Assembly (NCBI GenBank): GCA_945643635.1
Contig: CALZFC010000082.1
Location: 733,001-797,000, forward strand
Length of the DNA stretch: 64,000 nt
Direction of reading: 5' to 3'
Source of the DNA: Allodiplogaster sudhausi
Lineage: Eukaryota; Nematoda; Chromadorea; Rhabditida; Diplogasteridae
Made by a program: the position numbers and the translations under genes. Below the pieces are notes generated by a model, which saw only the letters and a program-made list of their open reading frames with translations, did not search any database and had not been told where the DNA came from. Numbering within the stretch: position 1 is the first letter of the stretch; every line of letters begins with the position of its first letter. Below are positions 44,650 to 57,050 of this stretch, one piece after another.

Positions 44650-45330
44650 GCAAACAGAGCAATATTCCAGGCCATTTCAGACAAACTCATTGCAAAACAG
44701 GGCGATGATGCAGTCAGTAAGCATAAATGTTTGTACTGTCGATGCAATTGTATTCGGATTTGCAGTTTGAACTTTGCGCTGTGTCCTCGTCGCCTTATAT
44801 GTAAGTGCAAACATGTTTATACATATGTACATATTTGTAATCAATAAAGACGACATGATTTCTGAAAAATTTTATAATGTAATATAAACATACAAACAGA
44901 TGCTTGGATGATATCCGAAGCTGGCAACACTTATCGAAAATAGAATACAATAATATCCATGATCGGAGACATCACTCTATTGTCGTATTCTATTGCTACA
45001 TTCATACTTTGCGGCATTAAAACCATCCTTGCTCATACAAAGGGATGTGATCATTGTTGAAAGTGATGTGTTAGAGGCATAACCGCAGAAGATAATGATT
45101 CTAAGCTAAATTATGCAATCCGGAAGAATTCAACGATAGGCATGACCTTAACTTTATGTACGGCATGAAGAATATCAACAGTTGGCGAAATATCATGAAT
45201 AAGTAAATTTGTGAAGACGACAAGAAAGCATCCGATGTCTGCTCATAAATACATTGTGAGATTCTGTCGATGTCTAGTATTAACATGGAATCGCTTTTCC
45301 ACTCATTTTCCATCTCTTCAATCAATGTAA
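44650..45330. other. Spacer, nothing recognised
   Basis: 3' flank of the second receptor gene, homologous in part to 39.2-39.8 kb. Confidence 0.4.
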
Positions 45331-45335
45331 ATTAG

Positions 45336-48300
45336 TTAAGATGAAATATCAAGCGGCCGCGACGCGCCTTCCAACGCGTTGCTGCTTCGCGTCGCGCCGC
45401 AAACTTGCACAACGATCGTCTCGTCATTCATGATGTCAAGAAGGCGGTAGATCTCGAAGTCGCGCACAATCTCGTGCGCAGCTTCCTACAATGTGCTCTA
45501 TTTTATAACTATCTCTAATATTTCATCTAATACATATATATATATATTAGGAAATATAAATTAATATAATATTTTTGGAGAGAAAGAGCAGAAAAATTAA
45601 AAAAAAAGTTCTGTTGACTTTGAAGGCGCAGACGAGCTGCAGGAGCCTGCAGATGCGCACCGCACTTTCCTCGTCAGAAAAAATTCCTTCATCGCGGAAG
45701 TAGCGTTGCAGCTCGAAGAGAACACGCGAGCGGTGCTTGGAAGAAAAGGCCGCGACGGCATCAGAGGAGTCCATGTCTCAACCGATATAGATTACAGCCA
45801 CTTTTGTTTGAGACGGAAATGTTGTTACTTTTCATTTTGTCTCTGCACCAGCATCTTTTTTAGACACTGGACAATAATATCCCAAAGAACAGAAAATATT
45901 AAAGAGCTTAATTAGAAATTACCGAAGCTGCAGAAGATGAGCACGATCAATGCGTGATATTCGCGCTCGGAGAGTTGGAGGCTTAAGTAGTGCGGGAAAA
46001 TGGTCCCTCGCATGGTCTCGAAGCGACGGCACATGATACTGTAGCATGACGAAATCATCAGAAGAAGCTTTTAGTAAAAAATTACAAAACGATCAGGCAA
46101 TTAGCTATTAAAAGGTTTATATTCGATGACCTTTGAAAGTTCTTACCTTACAGCATCCTTGTGGCGATCGGGCGCTGGAGCGTCAGCAAAGAACCCTGGC
46201 AAACCTTCTCGTGAAAAGTAGCAATTTACTCCAGCGTAGCATCTTAAGTAGAGATCATATGCGACATGCAAATACTGACAAATATGGTGTAAACTAAGAA
46301 ATTTTTTCTGTCATGAGTGAAAGAACATTGACATTTTTGAGTAGAATTTTATGACATATTTCATCATTTCTCTCTTAGTATCTCACTCTATGTATGTACC
46401 GTGCTCTCGCGTTATCTCTCCCTCTCTCTCTCCATCTCTCTCTCTTTGCCCAACCTCTCATAATCAGTCCTGCCCGGTTGCAGGCGCTGAGTTCGAAAGC
46501 AACCATCAGCCATAATAAGAGCCATATGGCAACGGGACATCATGTTCCACTGCAATGGTAGGAGGAGACGATCATTGCTACATACATTTCGAGTACAGAT
46601 GAGATATGGCAGAAGAATCTTAAACTATATGGATTCTTCCACTGGATCTTTTCATTTGTTGTGTACCTGCAAACTAAATGCGGCAATAAACTTTTTATTT
46701 GCAAGAATTGAAGAAGTCATACAGAGATTAGTGAAAATATAGTACATATAGATGTATATCACAGTATAACCTAAATTATATTGCTCTGAAAATATGGCAA
46801 ACCCGTTCATCGCCAGTGAGGAGTTTGAAGTCGTCAAAGGACGAATTGGCAAAGTCTAAGAGCGCTGCCGCCATGATTTTATGCACCATTTCCATGCTTT
46901 GAAACGACGCGGGTTGATAGGGCTGGAAAAGATGCTATGCAAGACGAAGAGAGCACGAGGCCAGCAGATACACCAGAAAACGTACACAATTTGAAGAATA
47001 AATGTTTAGATAGAGAATATTTTACATAAAAAAAATTAATTGTAATATGCGAAAGATTTGACTGGAAAATATTCGAACAATATCTGACGAATCCATGGCA
47101 AATGTCGCTGGGAAGGACGGCAAGAGTAGGCTGAGTTCGCCGGCGCGGCGAAACGTAAACATGAGCCTACACAAATTTGTTTAGATACCTTCCCAAACTT
47201 GTATTCTGTCAAGGTTTAGTGCAATAGTTGTAATAAGTACAATATTAATAAAAGTTGTGGTCATGCATATTGAACAAAAAATTTCTCACCTGTAGCGAGT
47301 CGCAACCGTGTTCAGCAGAAAAGGAATTGCGGGAGCAACCAGTGAACGAGAAAGCACTTGAGAACTCGTAACTGGAGTTTCCTGGTACTGTTTATGTGAC
47401 TTGTCCGCCATAATATAACTTAACGGATGGCGGTCACCAAAAAATATGACATATTGAAACTTCTCGTTTTCTCAGCGGCTTTCTGCGGCCAAGCACGAGG
47501 AAATTAGACTCTAGAAGAGGAGGGGGCGATAATTTAATAGTGCATTATTTTCTTGGTGACCGTTCTCTTTTAACTAAAAAGAAACAATTACTGCATTCTC
47601 AGGACAGAGATCATCCGGCGGGCTTCGGCAGTCATCGTGATTGTCAACTAAAAGAAGCAGTTAGGGTATAATTCGAATAAGGGCGCTTTTCTAGATTCGC
47701 TACAAATAATTCGCCAACCTTCTTCTTTTATTTGCATCCCGATTGCCAGGCATTTGTCCAGGCGGCACTTTTTGCATATGAAGTGCTCTCCTGGAAGAAT
47801 CAAATAGCATTGTCTCATTAAATTAATCTTTCTCTTCTCTTTTCTACTCCTTCGCCGTTGATATAATGTCATGTTTTCATTTGATCAAATTTTATTGCTG
47901 TTTAACAATAGAAAAAAATTCTGTTACTGGTAAAAGTAGACTAAAAGAGATAAGAGCATAGTTTGAACACCTTTCCGGACGGAGCAATTGCTGTTTCCCT
48001 GGCGACAATTCAATGCAGCACGCCGCCGAGAGATGCGCTTGAAGAAGGTTGCGCACGCTCTTTAAATGTATTACATCTGTTTCATATGCACAATGGCGTT
48101 CATTAGAACGTGTACCTTTGTTTTTAATGGAATACGTTTTTAAATTTTTAACATAAACTTAATGTCCCTTAACTTTGATGTTTACAACAGGCGAATGAAA
48201 AAGGAAAATATAAAACACATACTCATTAATTTCTCTATATTTGAAAAATGGACAAACTGAATAAAATCCTCCACAATTTGTTCTGTTCAAATGAATAGAA

Positions 48301-48478
48301 ACGCGTAATCGTAAAAGCAATTGCTAGTTGTAAGAATAAGTGCATGTTATTTTGAATTAAATAGCTAATTATTCCGCCACAAAACTGACCTGCAAACGTC
48401 GAATCCACCGTGAAGTCCAGTGATGGTCGTCGAGCACACGAGGCAAGCTCGCTGCTTGCAATGGCTGGCAGGTGACAT
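45336..48478 (-). CDS. Nuclear hormone receptor, copy 2
   Basis: Minus-strand paralog of the 39.8-43.5 kb gene with the same exon order. First finger from the start at 48,478 (MSPASHCKQRACLVCSTTIT); P-box exon near 48,060-47,970 (ACATFFKRISRRRAALNCRQ); second finger near 47,797 (GEHFICKKCRLDKCLAIGMQ); hinge near 47,640; LBD exons near 47,385 (SRSLVAPAIPFLLNTVATRY), 47,165, 46,920 (FQSMEMVHKIMAAALLDFAN), 46,560, 46,245, 46,040 (SLQLSEREYHALIVLIFCSF) and 45,774 (SKHRSRVLFELQRYFRDEGI). The final exon ends at TAA 45,338-45,336 (QVCGATRSSNALEGASRPLD). All exons are open with plausible GT-AG edges, so it looks functional. Substitutions relative to copy 1 are mostly conservative in the fingers. Confidence 0.75.
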
Positions 48479-48526
48479 TGAGGACCTGATAATGCTCTTA
48501 CAATTAGTTTTCAGTATACTAATGTT

Positions 48527-48568
48527 TCTCGAGATGATTGATCGCATCAACGATCAATCATCTCGAGA
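48527..48568. repeat. Perfect 18-bp-arm palindrome upstream of receptor 2
   Basis: Arms 48,527-48,544 (TCTCGAGATGATTGATCG) and 48,551-48,568 around a 6-nt loop (CATCAA). It sits about 50 bp upstream of the receptor 2 start codon. The equivalent place in unit 2 has only a shorter GATGATGTCATCATC self-complementary string. Confidence 0.9.
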
Positions 48569-48589
48569 GAGCCATGGAACTTGGACCAT

Positions 48590-49440
48590 GTAGTGTAAAT
48601 CTAAAGTAATGTAGTGGACACTGGAGATTCCAAACTAAAATAGTTATATAACACCGAAATACATTCTACTCGGATTTACAATTGTATTATCATCAAAACA
48701 CGCGGTTTTTAGATCAGTAAAGTAAGTGGCATGGAAAAGTAATTTCTAACCTGCCGAGTATGGACCGCGCTTGTGCGAAATCAATAGGCTGCTGTATTCG
48801 CGTAGAGAGAGAAAGGTAAGAGCACGAAAAGTATAGAGCGTTGAACCCGATTAGAGTGGAGAAATAGGCAACGGCGAAGAGGCGCACCGAGTACACCACT
48901 GGAAATAAACAGCGGTATTTACGGAGAGAAATAGAGCCAGAGATGGAGAGAGAAAGACAGACTGAGAGAAAGAAAGAGAGATTGAGAGATAGAAAGAGAA
49001 GATATGAAGGAGCAAGCGGAATAGATACATACACAGATAGCACTTTCCAGACATGCTTTTTAGCATGGCAAGCGCCCAGTATCTAATCACTCGAGTTCGA
49101 CTAAAACAGAAAAAAAGAGAAATAGATAGCGACAGATAACAGTGAGAGAGTACACTAAGCATTGCATAAGAAGCAAAGTACAAGGAACAGAATCAGCGAA
49201 CGATGGCGATTAAGGACTGCAGCTGCGAGAAAAAGATCGTAGCCTATATAGTGAGGGCATTTCAAGAGGTCACCAGAAACACTTGTGTTGACAAACAATT
49301 ATAGTACATATTTTGCGACTTTTGTTATTTTCTGGCCACTCTCCTAGAATGAGAGGGTGAGAGGAAGAGAGGAATATGAAAAAGAAGAACAACTTGGGAC
49401 TAGTTTTCAGAGTGTTCAAATGTGATGCAAAGTGCACACA
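48590..49440. other. Receptor 2 upstream region and unit 3 spacer
   Basis: Conserved upstream block near 48,620-48,650, then spacer homologous to the other units (GGCATGGAAAAGTAATTTCT, ATCTAATCACTCGAG). Only short GA tracts. No gene besides the TM exon that follows. Confidence 0.5.
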
Positions 49441-49449
49441 TACATACAT

Positions 49450-49530
49450 AGATGGGGAGGATTCTGCTCCGCCTGTCCGTCGCCACCTTCTGCGAACTCT
49501 TCCTTTTATCCAGCTTCTGTAATCGGAAAT
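49450..49530 (+). CDS. Transmembrane exon, copy 3 (short)
   Basis: MGRILLRLSVATFCELFLLS then SFCNRK and stop, homologous to the exons at 39.0 and 44.5 kb but shorter and without the acceptor seen in the others, so probably decayed. Confidence 0.3.
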
Positions 49531-50020
49531 GAACGACGTCTAACCACAAGACACTTTGAGGGTAAGATGAGTGAAGTGCATTTTACGCTATTTCAGAGAA
49601 ACCCTTTGCGAAACTACTTACATAGAGGGATGCAGTCGCTATGCATAATATGTTGTAAGGTCGATGAACTGTTTGCATCTTATAGGTTCATTTATTTACG
49701 TTTAAGATTTAAAAAAATGTAGTAGAGTTTGGCATAAAATATATAAGAACTCTTGAATTGGATTATTGAACAAACAATCAATACTCAAATCTCGAATATC
49801 ATATCGCATATACTTGGAACTCATAAATATAAAATATCATCAAACAATAAAGAATGAGTTAAAAAGTTGATACAGAGGAGTAATTAGTCTCAGAGATGAA
49901 TAAACTCATTTGTTAGAGTGGTTGCATCAGCCGGCTCGAGAGTTTCCGCAGTAAGTGGATCCTGTGTGTTGCAAGGCCAGCTTGAGGCTTCGAATTCCTT
50001 GAACGTGAAATCGTCGGGGT

Positions 50021-51163
50021 TCATCTCAGGGCAGATGTCTTGAGATGAACCTTCGCGATGTCCAGCAAATTATTCTGCTTGAGATAGTTGATGACGCGGT
50101 GAAGAGAGAAGATTCCAGAGAGCTGAAGCTCAGTGATGGTTCCATCCGCCATACCATCAGTGGCCTTCTCAGTGAAGATGATTGCTGGGTATGCAGTGAC
50201 AGCCCCTGGCTTCCTCTTGCAGATGACGTTATTCCTCACGAGCTCCGTGAACCGATTCTGGTCACAGAGGTACTTCGTGTTGTGTGCAGTAAGCAGAGTT
50301 GTCAAGATATTCTGTGGTGGAAGGGTTCCTCTATATACGCTCGTTGCAGCATTATGGCTATACAACTTCACCAAGTAAGCGTATGTTGCCAAGAACATTA
50401 CGTTATAGAGGGTTCCACAGCAAGGCATCTGAGGAACAAGAGACATGATCCCTGGAGTAGCAATGTAGTTGGGTAGATTCAGCTCAGAAAGAACCTGCTT
50501 TGCAAGTTCGTTGACTCCGTGCTTACTGACAGTCAAGCCTACTGGAACAACAGCTGAGGCCCAACGAGCAACGGTGATAACAGAATCACGCTGACACTTT
50601 TTTGGTTCGCAGACAGTGATGATCTTGTTGATCTCACAAAGAGTCTTCTGGACTGCTGCTCCCATCTTGCCCTTCCTCATATAGAATCTTGTGATTCCGT
50701 TCAAGTAGAGCCATGAGATGAGGTACGAGTGACCGAAGTAGGAGTCTGTTGCCTGTCGTTTTGTGTACGCGGTGAGAAGAATCGCCCGGATCTTGCAAGG
50801 ATCATATCCACTGTAGATCGGAGTGGGCAGTGGTGATGTGTACTTGTAAGCTTCTGTCTGCCAATTAGCCAGATCAGTGACAGTGATATCATCAATTTCG
50901 TTAATTAGTTGCTCCAGGGAAACGTCGTCGCGTTCTTCCTTCGATAGACTGCTCTTTTTCATGTACGCGTTGCCATGAGTCCTCATGGTGTTGCGAGGAT
51001 CACCTCGTTGGTACTTCAGAGCGGGAGCACATTGTGACAGAAGTTGAGCAGCCTGATCAGAGCTAGCGAATTCCCTCATTTCCTTAGCTATTTGTGCCAT
51101 AGTGGCGTCGTCAAATTGCCCGTTGGATATATTGTTGAACAGTTCCTCAGTAGTTAGAGACAT
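50021..51163 (-). CDS. Nucleoprotein-like ORF, candidate endogenous viral element
   Basis: A single uninterrupted minus-strand ORF of 380 codons starting MSLTTEELFNNISNGQFDDA at 51,163, without introns in a region where every other gene is split into exons of about 100 bp. Helix-rich, with SGYDPCKIRAILLTAYTKRQ, then GHSYLISWLYLNGITRFYM. Size, helical composition and this central pattern resemble nucleoproteins of negative-strand RNA viruses, especially plant-type rhabdoviruses or relatives found in nematodes. The family call is from general resemblance only. Just before the stop (about 50,040) an apparent frameshift occurs: coding-like sequence continues in another frame to about 49,890, so this copy is probably truncated and inert. 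It is flanked at 51,190-51,245 by the remains of a receptor terminal exon, i.e. it sits where the receptor of this duplication unit should be. Alternative: an unrelated intronless host or transposon gene. Confidence 0.45.
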   Translation of the reverse strand: MSLTTEELFNNISNGQFDDATMAQIAKEMREFASSDQAAQLLSQCAPALKYQRGDPRNTMRTHGNAYMKKSSLSKEERDDVSLEQLINEIDDITVTDLANWQTEAYKYTSPLPTPIYSGYDPCKIRAILLTAYTKRQATDSYFGHSYLISWLYLNGITRFYMRKGKMGAAVQKTLCEINKIITVCEPKKCQRDSVITVARWASAVVPVGLTVSKHGVNELAKQVLSELNLPNYIATPGIMSLVPQMPCCGTLYNVMFLATYAYLVKLYSHNAATSVYRGTLPPQNILTTLLTAHNTKYLCDQNRFTELVRNNVICKRKPGAVTAYPAIIFTEKATDGMADGTITELQLSGIFSLHRVINYLKQNNLLDIAKVHLKTSALR

Positions 51164-51189
51164 TTCCCTGCCTTGTGTGTGTTGACGGC

Positions 51190-51245
51190 GGTAGATCTCA
51201 AAGGCGCCCCCACAATCTCGTGCGCCGCTTCCTGTAGCATGATGC
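51190..51245 (-). pseudogene. Relic of receptor terminal exon (unit 3)
   Basis: Minus-strand EAAHEIVG followed by a scrambled remainder (AGATCTACCGCCGTC) matches the start of the last receptor exon (EAAHEIVRDFEIYRLL at 45.48 kb), with an insertion and then loss of similarity. The rest of this receptor copy is missing. Confidence 0.7.
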
Positions 51246-51249
51246 TCTA

Positions 51250-51428
51250 TTTATTGCCATTTCAGATATTTAATATTTAACTGTGTTATTCATAAAATAT
51301 TGGCAATATTATGTAGAAAAAGTATTGTGATTATTGCTCAAATGATTTTAGCTGAACTTTTTTTTCAATTTGGTGAATTTTCGATCTAGACATATCCTCC
51401 GTAAGAGATTCGTGGAAGATACACACAT

Positions 51429-51474
<46 letters not shown>

Positions 51475-52177
51475 GCGATGGTGATAATTCTCTATGACTA
51501 TGTATGTATGTACATATGCGAGGGTTCAACGACTGACATGGGGAGTTGATTGATTTACAATGATTTTGCTCGCATGATCATGATCGAAAACGAAAGCTGT
51601 TTGCTTCTCTCGGTTCTCACCAATTTGCGGTCAATTAACCCGACTATTTCGAACTTAATCACTAATCTTTGAAAAAAACGCGAATTGCAATCACGCCTAG
51701 TTACCGCGGCTTTCAGCATATTCTAGATTGGAATAAAAATATTAATAGTGAGAAAACATCATATACAAAATAGAACCAAGTAAAAGCATTTGAGCGATAG
51801 TCATTTCACGAAAAGAGAGACTTCATTTTAAGCTAATCGTTAAAAAAAACATGGGAAAGGAATTTCTAACCTGCTGAATATGAATAGTGCTGTTGAGAAA
51901 ACGATAGGCTGGCGCACTCGATGGTAGAGTGAGAACCCGAATATCCTGGAGAAATAGGCAACAGCGAATAGGCGCGTCAAAATCAAGAGTCATAAACACT
52001 GGCAGAAAGAGCGGCCATGAATATGAGAATTAGATAGAGAGAGGAAAAGAAAGAGTGAGAGGAAGAGATAGAAGGACAAGATAGGAGCAACAGATGCAGA
52101 TATAGAGGGCATTTCCCAGATACATCTATCTTATACAGCAGCACTCAGAACGTAATCAATCGAGCTCGATTATAACG

Positions 52178-52219
<42 letters not shown>

Positions 52220-52780
52220 ACAGTGCGAGTACAGAGAAGCAGAGTGCGACACGACTAGGAGAATGAGTGAAAAGGGCAATTGACGATGAGATTGGCGAGT
52301 GGTCGCGATAAATATGTGCGATATGTGCGAGGACAAACAAGTGGGCATATATTGAGAGTTTTTGCTATTTTCAATCAAGAATAAATGATTGATAGAGGTA
52401 GAGAAAAGAAAAAAGGTGCTGCTAAGGTACTCATTCTCGGAGTGCTCAATGGAACCGACCACGTTCAGACGGAAGGGAACTCATTTTCATCTGCTGTTCT
52501 GGCAGCACGCTTATTCATTAAAATTTTAGACAATGGAGAAATTTTTCTCTTGTTATTTTATGAATTTGACTTCATATACTTATAGTAGTTGTCTTATCAA
52601 ATCAAATTTTTTTTTCGAACCCAATAATTCTTAATTTGCTATACATTTGAGACCTCTATCTCACAATCATTCGAGCGTACATATATAAATGTAAAAATAA
52701 GCATATTGTCAGACTTGAGGTAGACATTAATAAAGAGAAGAAAGTTTTAATATATAAAATAAGTGAACGCAGTAAATAGA
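51250..52780. other. Unit 4 spacer
   Basis: Contains (GA)n at about 51,430-51,472 and 52,180-52,217, and spacer blocks homologous to the other units from about 51,850 (AAGGAATTTCTAACCTGCTG, CACTGGCAGAAAGAGCGGCC). No gene recognised. Confidence 0.55.
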
Positions 52781-52784
52781 AAGC

Positions 52785-53055
52785 ATGCTCGCACACTTGC
52801 ACGTTGATAATTTCGTCATTCATTGTCTCAAAAAGGCCAATCTCAATGTCACGACAACCTCATAGTTGAGGCCTTCCGTATTGCAAATGCCTCCTAAACT
52901 TATGGCACTGCAATAAGACGCATGTATTCTGTCTTCAATGAGAACTTCAATTGCATGAGTCGGCAGATCAACTCGGCACATTCTTCTTCAAAGATGACTC
53001 CGTCCACTTGGAAAGAGCGTTAGAGCTCGAAGAGATAGCCAAAATTGCCGATTGC
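52785..53055 (-). pseudogene. Nuclear hormone receptor relic (unit 4)
   Basis: Minus-strand remnants of the last two receptor exons. A piece matching LFELQRSFQ...DGVI.EEE..ICRLMQL contains an in-frame TAA after the Glu-Leu. A piece matching the terminal exon (MNDEIINVQVC) has lost its frame. No DNA-binding domain or other exons were found upstream, so this is a dead, truncated copy. Confidence 0.7.
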
Positions 53056-53059
53056 AATC

Positions 53060-54280
53060 AAACTTTGATCTCTAGTTCACCATCAGTTACGTAGAAAAAT
53101 TTTGAATATCGTTGAAAATTTGAGAAATGTGTTTTGTCCTTACGTACAATGACAAATTTTGCGCGTTGTCATAAAGTGTTTTATAGTAGCACTCACAGCC
53201 ATAGCAAATCCGTCTCAATCTTCTGACGGTGGGTGCGAGTGGAAGAGAGTGAATGTGAGGGAGACCGCAACTTCCTTGTACCTTGTGTCCTAAGAAATAA
53301 ATAGACATACCAGTGCTTTATTTCTATACTGAGAAATGAATTTTTTTCATGGATTCTAATGATGAATATCACAAGAAGTAAATTATAAAGATACAATATG
53401 AATGCCAATAATAACACAAAAAATATTTCAAAGAATATATCGCTTAACTATTTTTATTCCTCTCACTCTTCAAAGGTATTCATTGGTTTTAAACAATAGG
53501 TATCATTAATGGGCGGAGACGCTGTAAACACTTTATAAATCAGCAATGCATAATTCGCATTTCCTCACCTTTATTCTTTGTACAATTTAAAGAGCTTTTC
53601 ATGGAGACGACACTGCTGTTCTATTTTTCTATAATATTATCCGGTCCAACTAGAAAAAGCTTGAAAAGGATGCCTGAGGAGAAAACCCATTTTTCCTTAC
53701 ACCGAACGGTAGAATGTGAGCTGTGACGTTATCATTCCTTGCCATTTTTCTCCCCATGCACATCCTCATTCTAGCAGAAAGAAGGTGATAACTAGGAGCG
53801 AAGCAGCAAACCACGCTTGAGATTCGGGGAAAAGAAAAGAGTTAAAGAGAAAAAGATTCAAAAAGTTTAGGTTACACTGTGAAAATCGCGAAAACGCTTG
53901 CAATATCATGCTGGGAATTGAAACTTCTTGTAGAGTTCCTTTAAATTGGGTTGGATCATAAGAAATGATAAGTTAAAGTTATAATCAACTTTCTCTCTTT
54001 GGAACAGCTAAAAATGCGTTATCACTCTCATAAAACGAGAATTCTAGATGGGTGCTTAATCCGCCAGAGATATTTTTAATATTATATGGAATTGAGAATA
54101 ATTCAATTGTGGTTTCTATGTGATTTCTATCTAAGAAACTGACTTAGGTTCATTTTATATAGGCCCTCCTATAAATGGCAACAATCATTGACGTTTTCAA
54201 ATAGAAACCCTATTCTTTAGCTTTAATTTTTGGACCAAGTTTAAGGATTTGCAATTTATTGCCTGGTTTCTTCTTGTTAG
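53060..54280. other. Intergenic, nothing recognised
   Basis: AT-rich; several short ORFs without splice support. Possible upstream region of the serpentine receptor. Confidence 0.4.
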
Positions 54281-54284
54281 CAGC

Positions 54285-55842
54285 ATGGATGCCGCGACGT
54301 GGATAGTGCAGCGAGTATCGACCCTTCTCATCTGTGCCATGGGCGTTCTTACCTTTCCACTCGCAATCTTCGTCTACATTCGGATCATTCGATTGCCAGT
54401 CTTCTTCAACAACTACATCTTCAAGATTGTGATAATACATGGAATTCTGGTTAGGAATAAATATACATACATATGTATTAGTTCTACCTATTAGGAAATT
54501 TACTTTAAATCGGCGATATCATACACTTCAGATATGCACTTTTACAGGACATTATTCTCTATTTTTCCGTAATCATCATAAACAGATTGCCAAGCGAGAG
54601 ATTCTTCCTTGGACTGTTAGCTAATTTCTCCATCTATGCGCATTCTGCATTCTTATATTAATAGCTTTATTTCAGGTTTAAAAGTTATCATATAAACTTT
54701 TTAATATGATTTGAGCTATAAATTTCTGAACGCTACGGATCTGTCGGAGTGGGGAGAGTTCATCTACCGCTACTCCCAGGGCATGCATCTGCAAATCTCC
54801 TTCGCACTCGCCTTCAATCGCTTGCTTACCATTTCCTGGCCTACATTCATAAATACGGTCTATTCACTGGCAACTGTCTCAACGCTTTTATTGTCTTTCT
54901 ATTTGCAGCACTCAACAGAAATATTCGCAGCACTGCTTGGAACGACTTTTCTCTTTCCACTTTTCTTCATTCTCCCCAACTCCTTTAAAGGCTTTAGTTT
55001 TCGCATAATGATCTTGCGTGACGGAAATTACATCGTGTTTCCTGCTTACCCCGGAGGGGTTAGCTTACCATTTGGAAGAAGTTGTGGAGCAAGAAATTTT
55101 GACCAATGACACAGGAACTTGCAGATTTCTCTAGACATTATGATTGCCTACTTTGGCGTCGCTGCCATTGTCACTTTCCTCCTCAACGCCTCTCTTGTTG
55201 TGATTGTTTACTTCAAACGAAAGAGCCAAGTATATATATGCTTTCGTGCTTGTAATATATCTTTAAAAAAATATTGCCTTACATAACTATAGCAAACTTC
55301 TAATATTTAGACAATCCGAAGAGGAATACGACCGGATCAAGGACTCCTTGCCACTTCGGTAGCAAGCTTCTCGGCCTTCATGGCTTACGACGTTTGCTTT
55401 GTCGGTCGATTTATATGAATTGTAAAAAAAAATTTTCACGCGATTTACCCACCCTTATGACAAGCCTTTCAGTCTCTTGCAACTTATTTCGGAATGACTG
55501 ATTTGTACGAATACCTCCCTGCGCTCGTCACTATTTCATGCGTTTCGCCATTTTGGTGAGTGCATTGAGAATGATATTATAAGAAAGGTTTACAAATTCA
55601 GAAAAATTTAACACCTTGAATATAATAACTACATAACTGTGGATTTTTCTTCCTGATATTGAAGCTAGACCCGTGTTCTCCTCAGGTGCCTAATGATCTT
55701 CTCTCACATGCTCCGCCGCTCCGCTCTCCCGTGGCTCTTCGCGCGCCGCTCTCCAGTCCTTGCCAGCGAGCACGTCCACGTCCGTGACTTCCAGGCGGTC
55801 GGTGTCTCTCGCACTGGCCCTTCGTCAATTACTCCATTCTGA
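54285..55842 (+). CDS. Serpentine (7TM) chemoreceptor
   Basis: Exon 1 (54,285-54,449) encodes MDAATWIVQRVSTLLICAMG then VLTFPLAIFVYIRIIRLPVF, the first transmembrane helix and the loop to the second. Further plus-strand pieces follow: about 54,550-54,655 (DIILYFSVIIINRLPSERFF, TM2), about 54,720-55,065 (LQISFALAFNRLLTISWPTF, TM3 with the NR.L...P motif of nematode receptors, then TM4 and an extracellular loop), 55,133-55,232 (FGVAAIVTFLLNASLVVIVY, TM5), about 55,311-55,415 (GLLATSVASFSAFMAYDVCF, TM6), 55,473-55,560 (TM7) and a tail ending near 55,842. Spacing and the A.NR....P motif fit the Srg-superfamily chemoreceptors; I cannot place it more finely. The exon at 54.55 kb lacks an obvious donor before its stop, and two other boundaries are uncertain, so it might be degenerate. 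Role: sensory-neuron chemoreception. Confidence 0.6.
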
Positions 55843-55849
55843 AATGCTA

Positions 55850-57050
55850 AAATCGGCCAAGCTGTCATCTGCTATTCATCTGAAATTCCACACGTCAAAA
55901 GAAAGATTTAATTGTATGTATGTATGTCTCAGTCAACTATTAAATAAAATATGTACAGAAATGTAATATAAATGACTTCTTCATAAATCACAATGGTTTA
56001 TAAATAGTATTTCACTTACAGCTGATTTAAACCACCGTTTACAACGATACCTGTTTGAATGTATGCAGAAAGACGTCGTTTAATTTATTAACACTTTGTA
56101 TCAGTTCACCTGAAGAATAAAAAAAGAAGCCAGCCGCAAAAATCTATCATTAAAAAAAGGATAGAGGAATTGAGACTATATTCGACAGGTAAAAACACAA
56201 ATACCCTTTCTGTTGTGGTTGTAGTGGTGCGCGTCTCAGCTACGCCCGCGGCATACACTTAATATCACTTTTACATTAGCTACAAGTTAATCGCGGAGAC
56301 TGAGACCAAGGCAAGAAGAGAAGATGAATTTAGAACGTCCAATTTTTAACAGTACTATATTTAAACGAATTCCGAATATTATAGATACTGTGTACGTTAT
56401 TCAAGTATCCGACTTTTGGCTCTATGTACGGCCAAAAGGCACGTATTCAAACGAGTTTAATGCTTCTTTAATTGATCATTTGTCATTCCGGCCATGATAC
56501 TACTACTTCAAGTACTTCTATTTGCTAGAGCAAGTTAAAGATAAAACGGGCCCATAAACACTATTCAAAAATAAAGTGGAATGTGACTTCATTTAAGGAC
56601 ACAAGATTACACTCGGCATTTACTCATCGTCATTTAAAAAAAAACACTCGACTCTGTGGACCTTTACGGACGAATAGAGTCGCGAAATCACATGAATAGT
56701 GTCATTGTCTCCTGCTTTCTTCTCGCATTCCACAAACTGAAACAACGGATAATAGTTACCAATGAAGGAAATATCAAGAGAGGAATGATGACATCCCCGA
56801 GCTACCTGACAACAAGAATTGGGCCTGTAATATGCAGGCTTTATTCTTGGACCAATCTGTGTTCATCGCAAAAATTATTTACCCGAAAAGAGCAACGAAG
56901 ACAAAGCTCTATTTAAGTAAATTTTTTTATGCTGTTCAAGACAAGACATTTCGTCAACGGTGTGCAAAAAACTAAGGAAAAGTCTATTGCTATTCTCAAA
57001 AGTGTGCAAAAACCTAAGGAAGAGTCCCTTACGGGCAACGCATTTACAGG
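55850..57050. other. Intergenic, nothing recognised
   Basis: AT-rich with no supported gene. From about 57,020 onward (ATGAGAAAGGCCTCGCTCAG, ACGGAAGGGAACTCATTTT) it matches 52,440-52,500 of the neighbouring spacer, marking another duplicated unit. Confidence 0.45.

Noticed and set aside
50045..50476. Plus-strand 143-codon ORF opposite the nucleoprotein-like ORF
   Set aside because: Antisense shadow; the minus-strand frame is far longer and compositionally protein-like.
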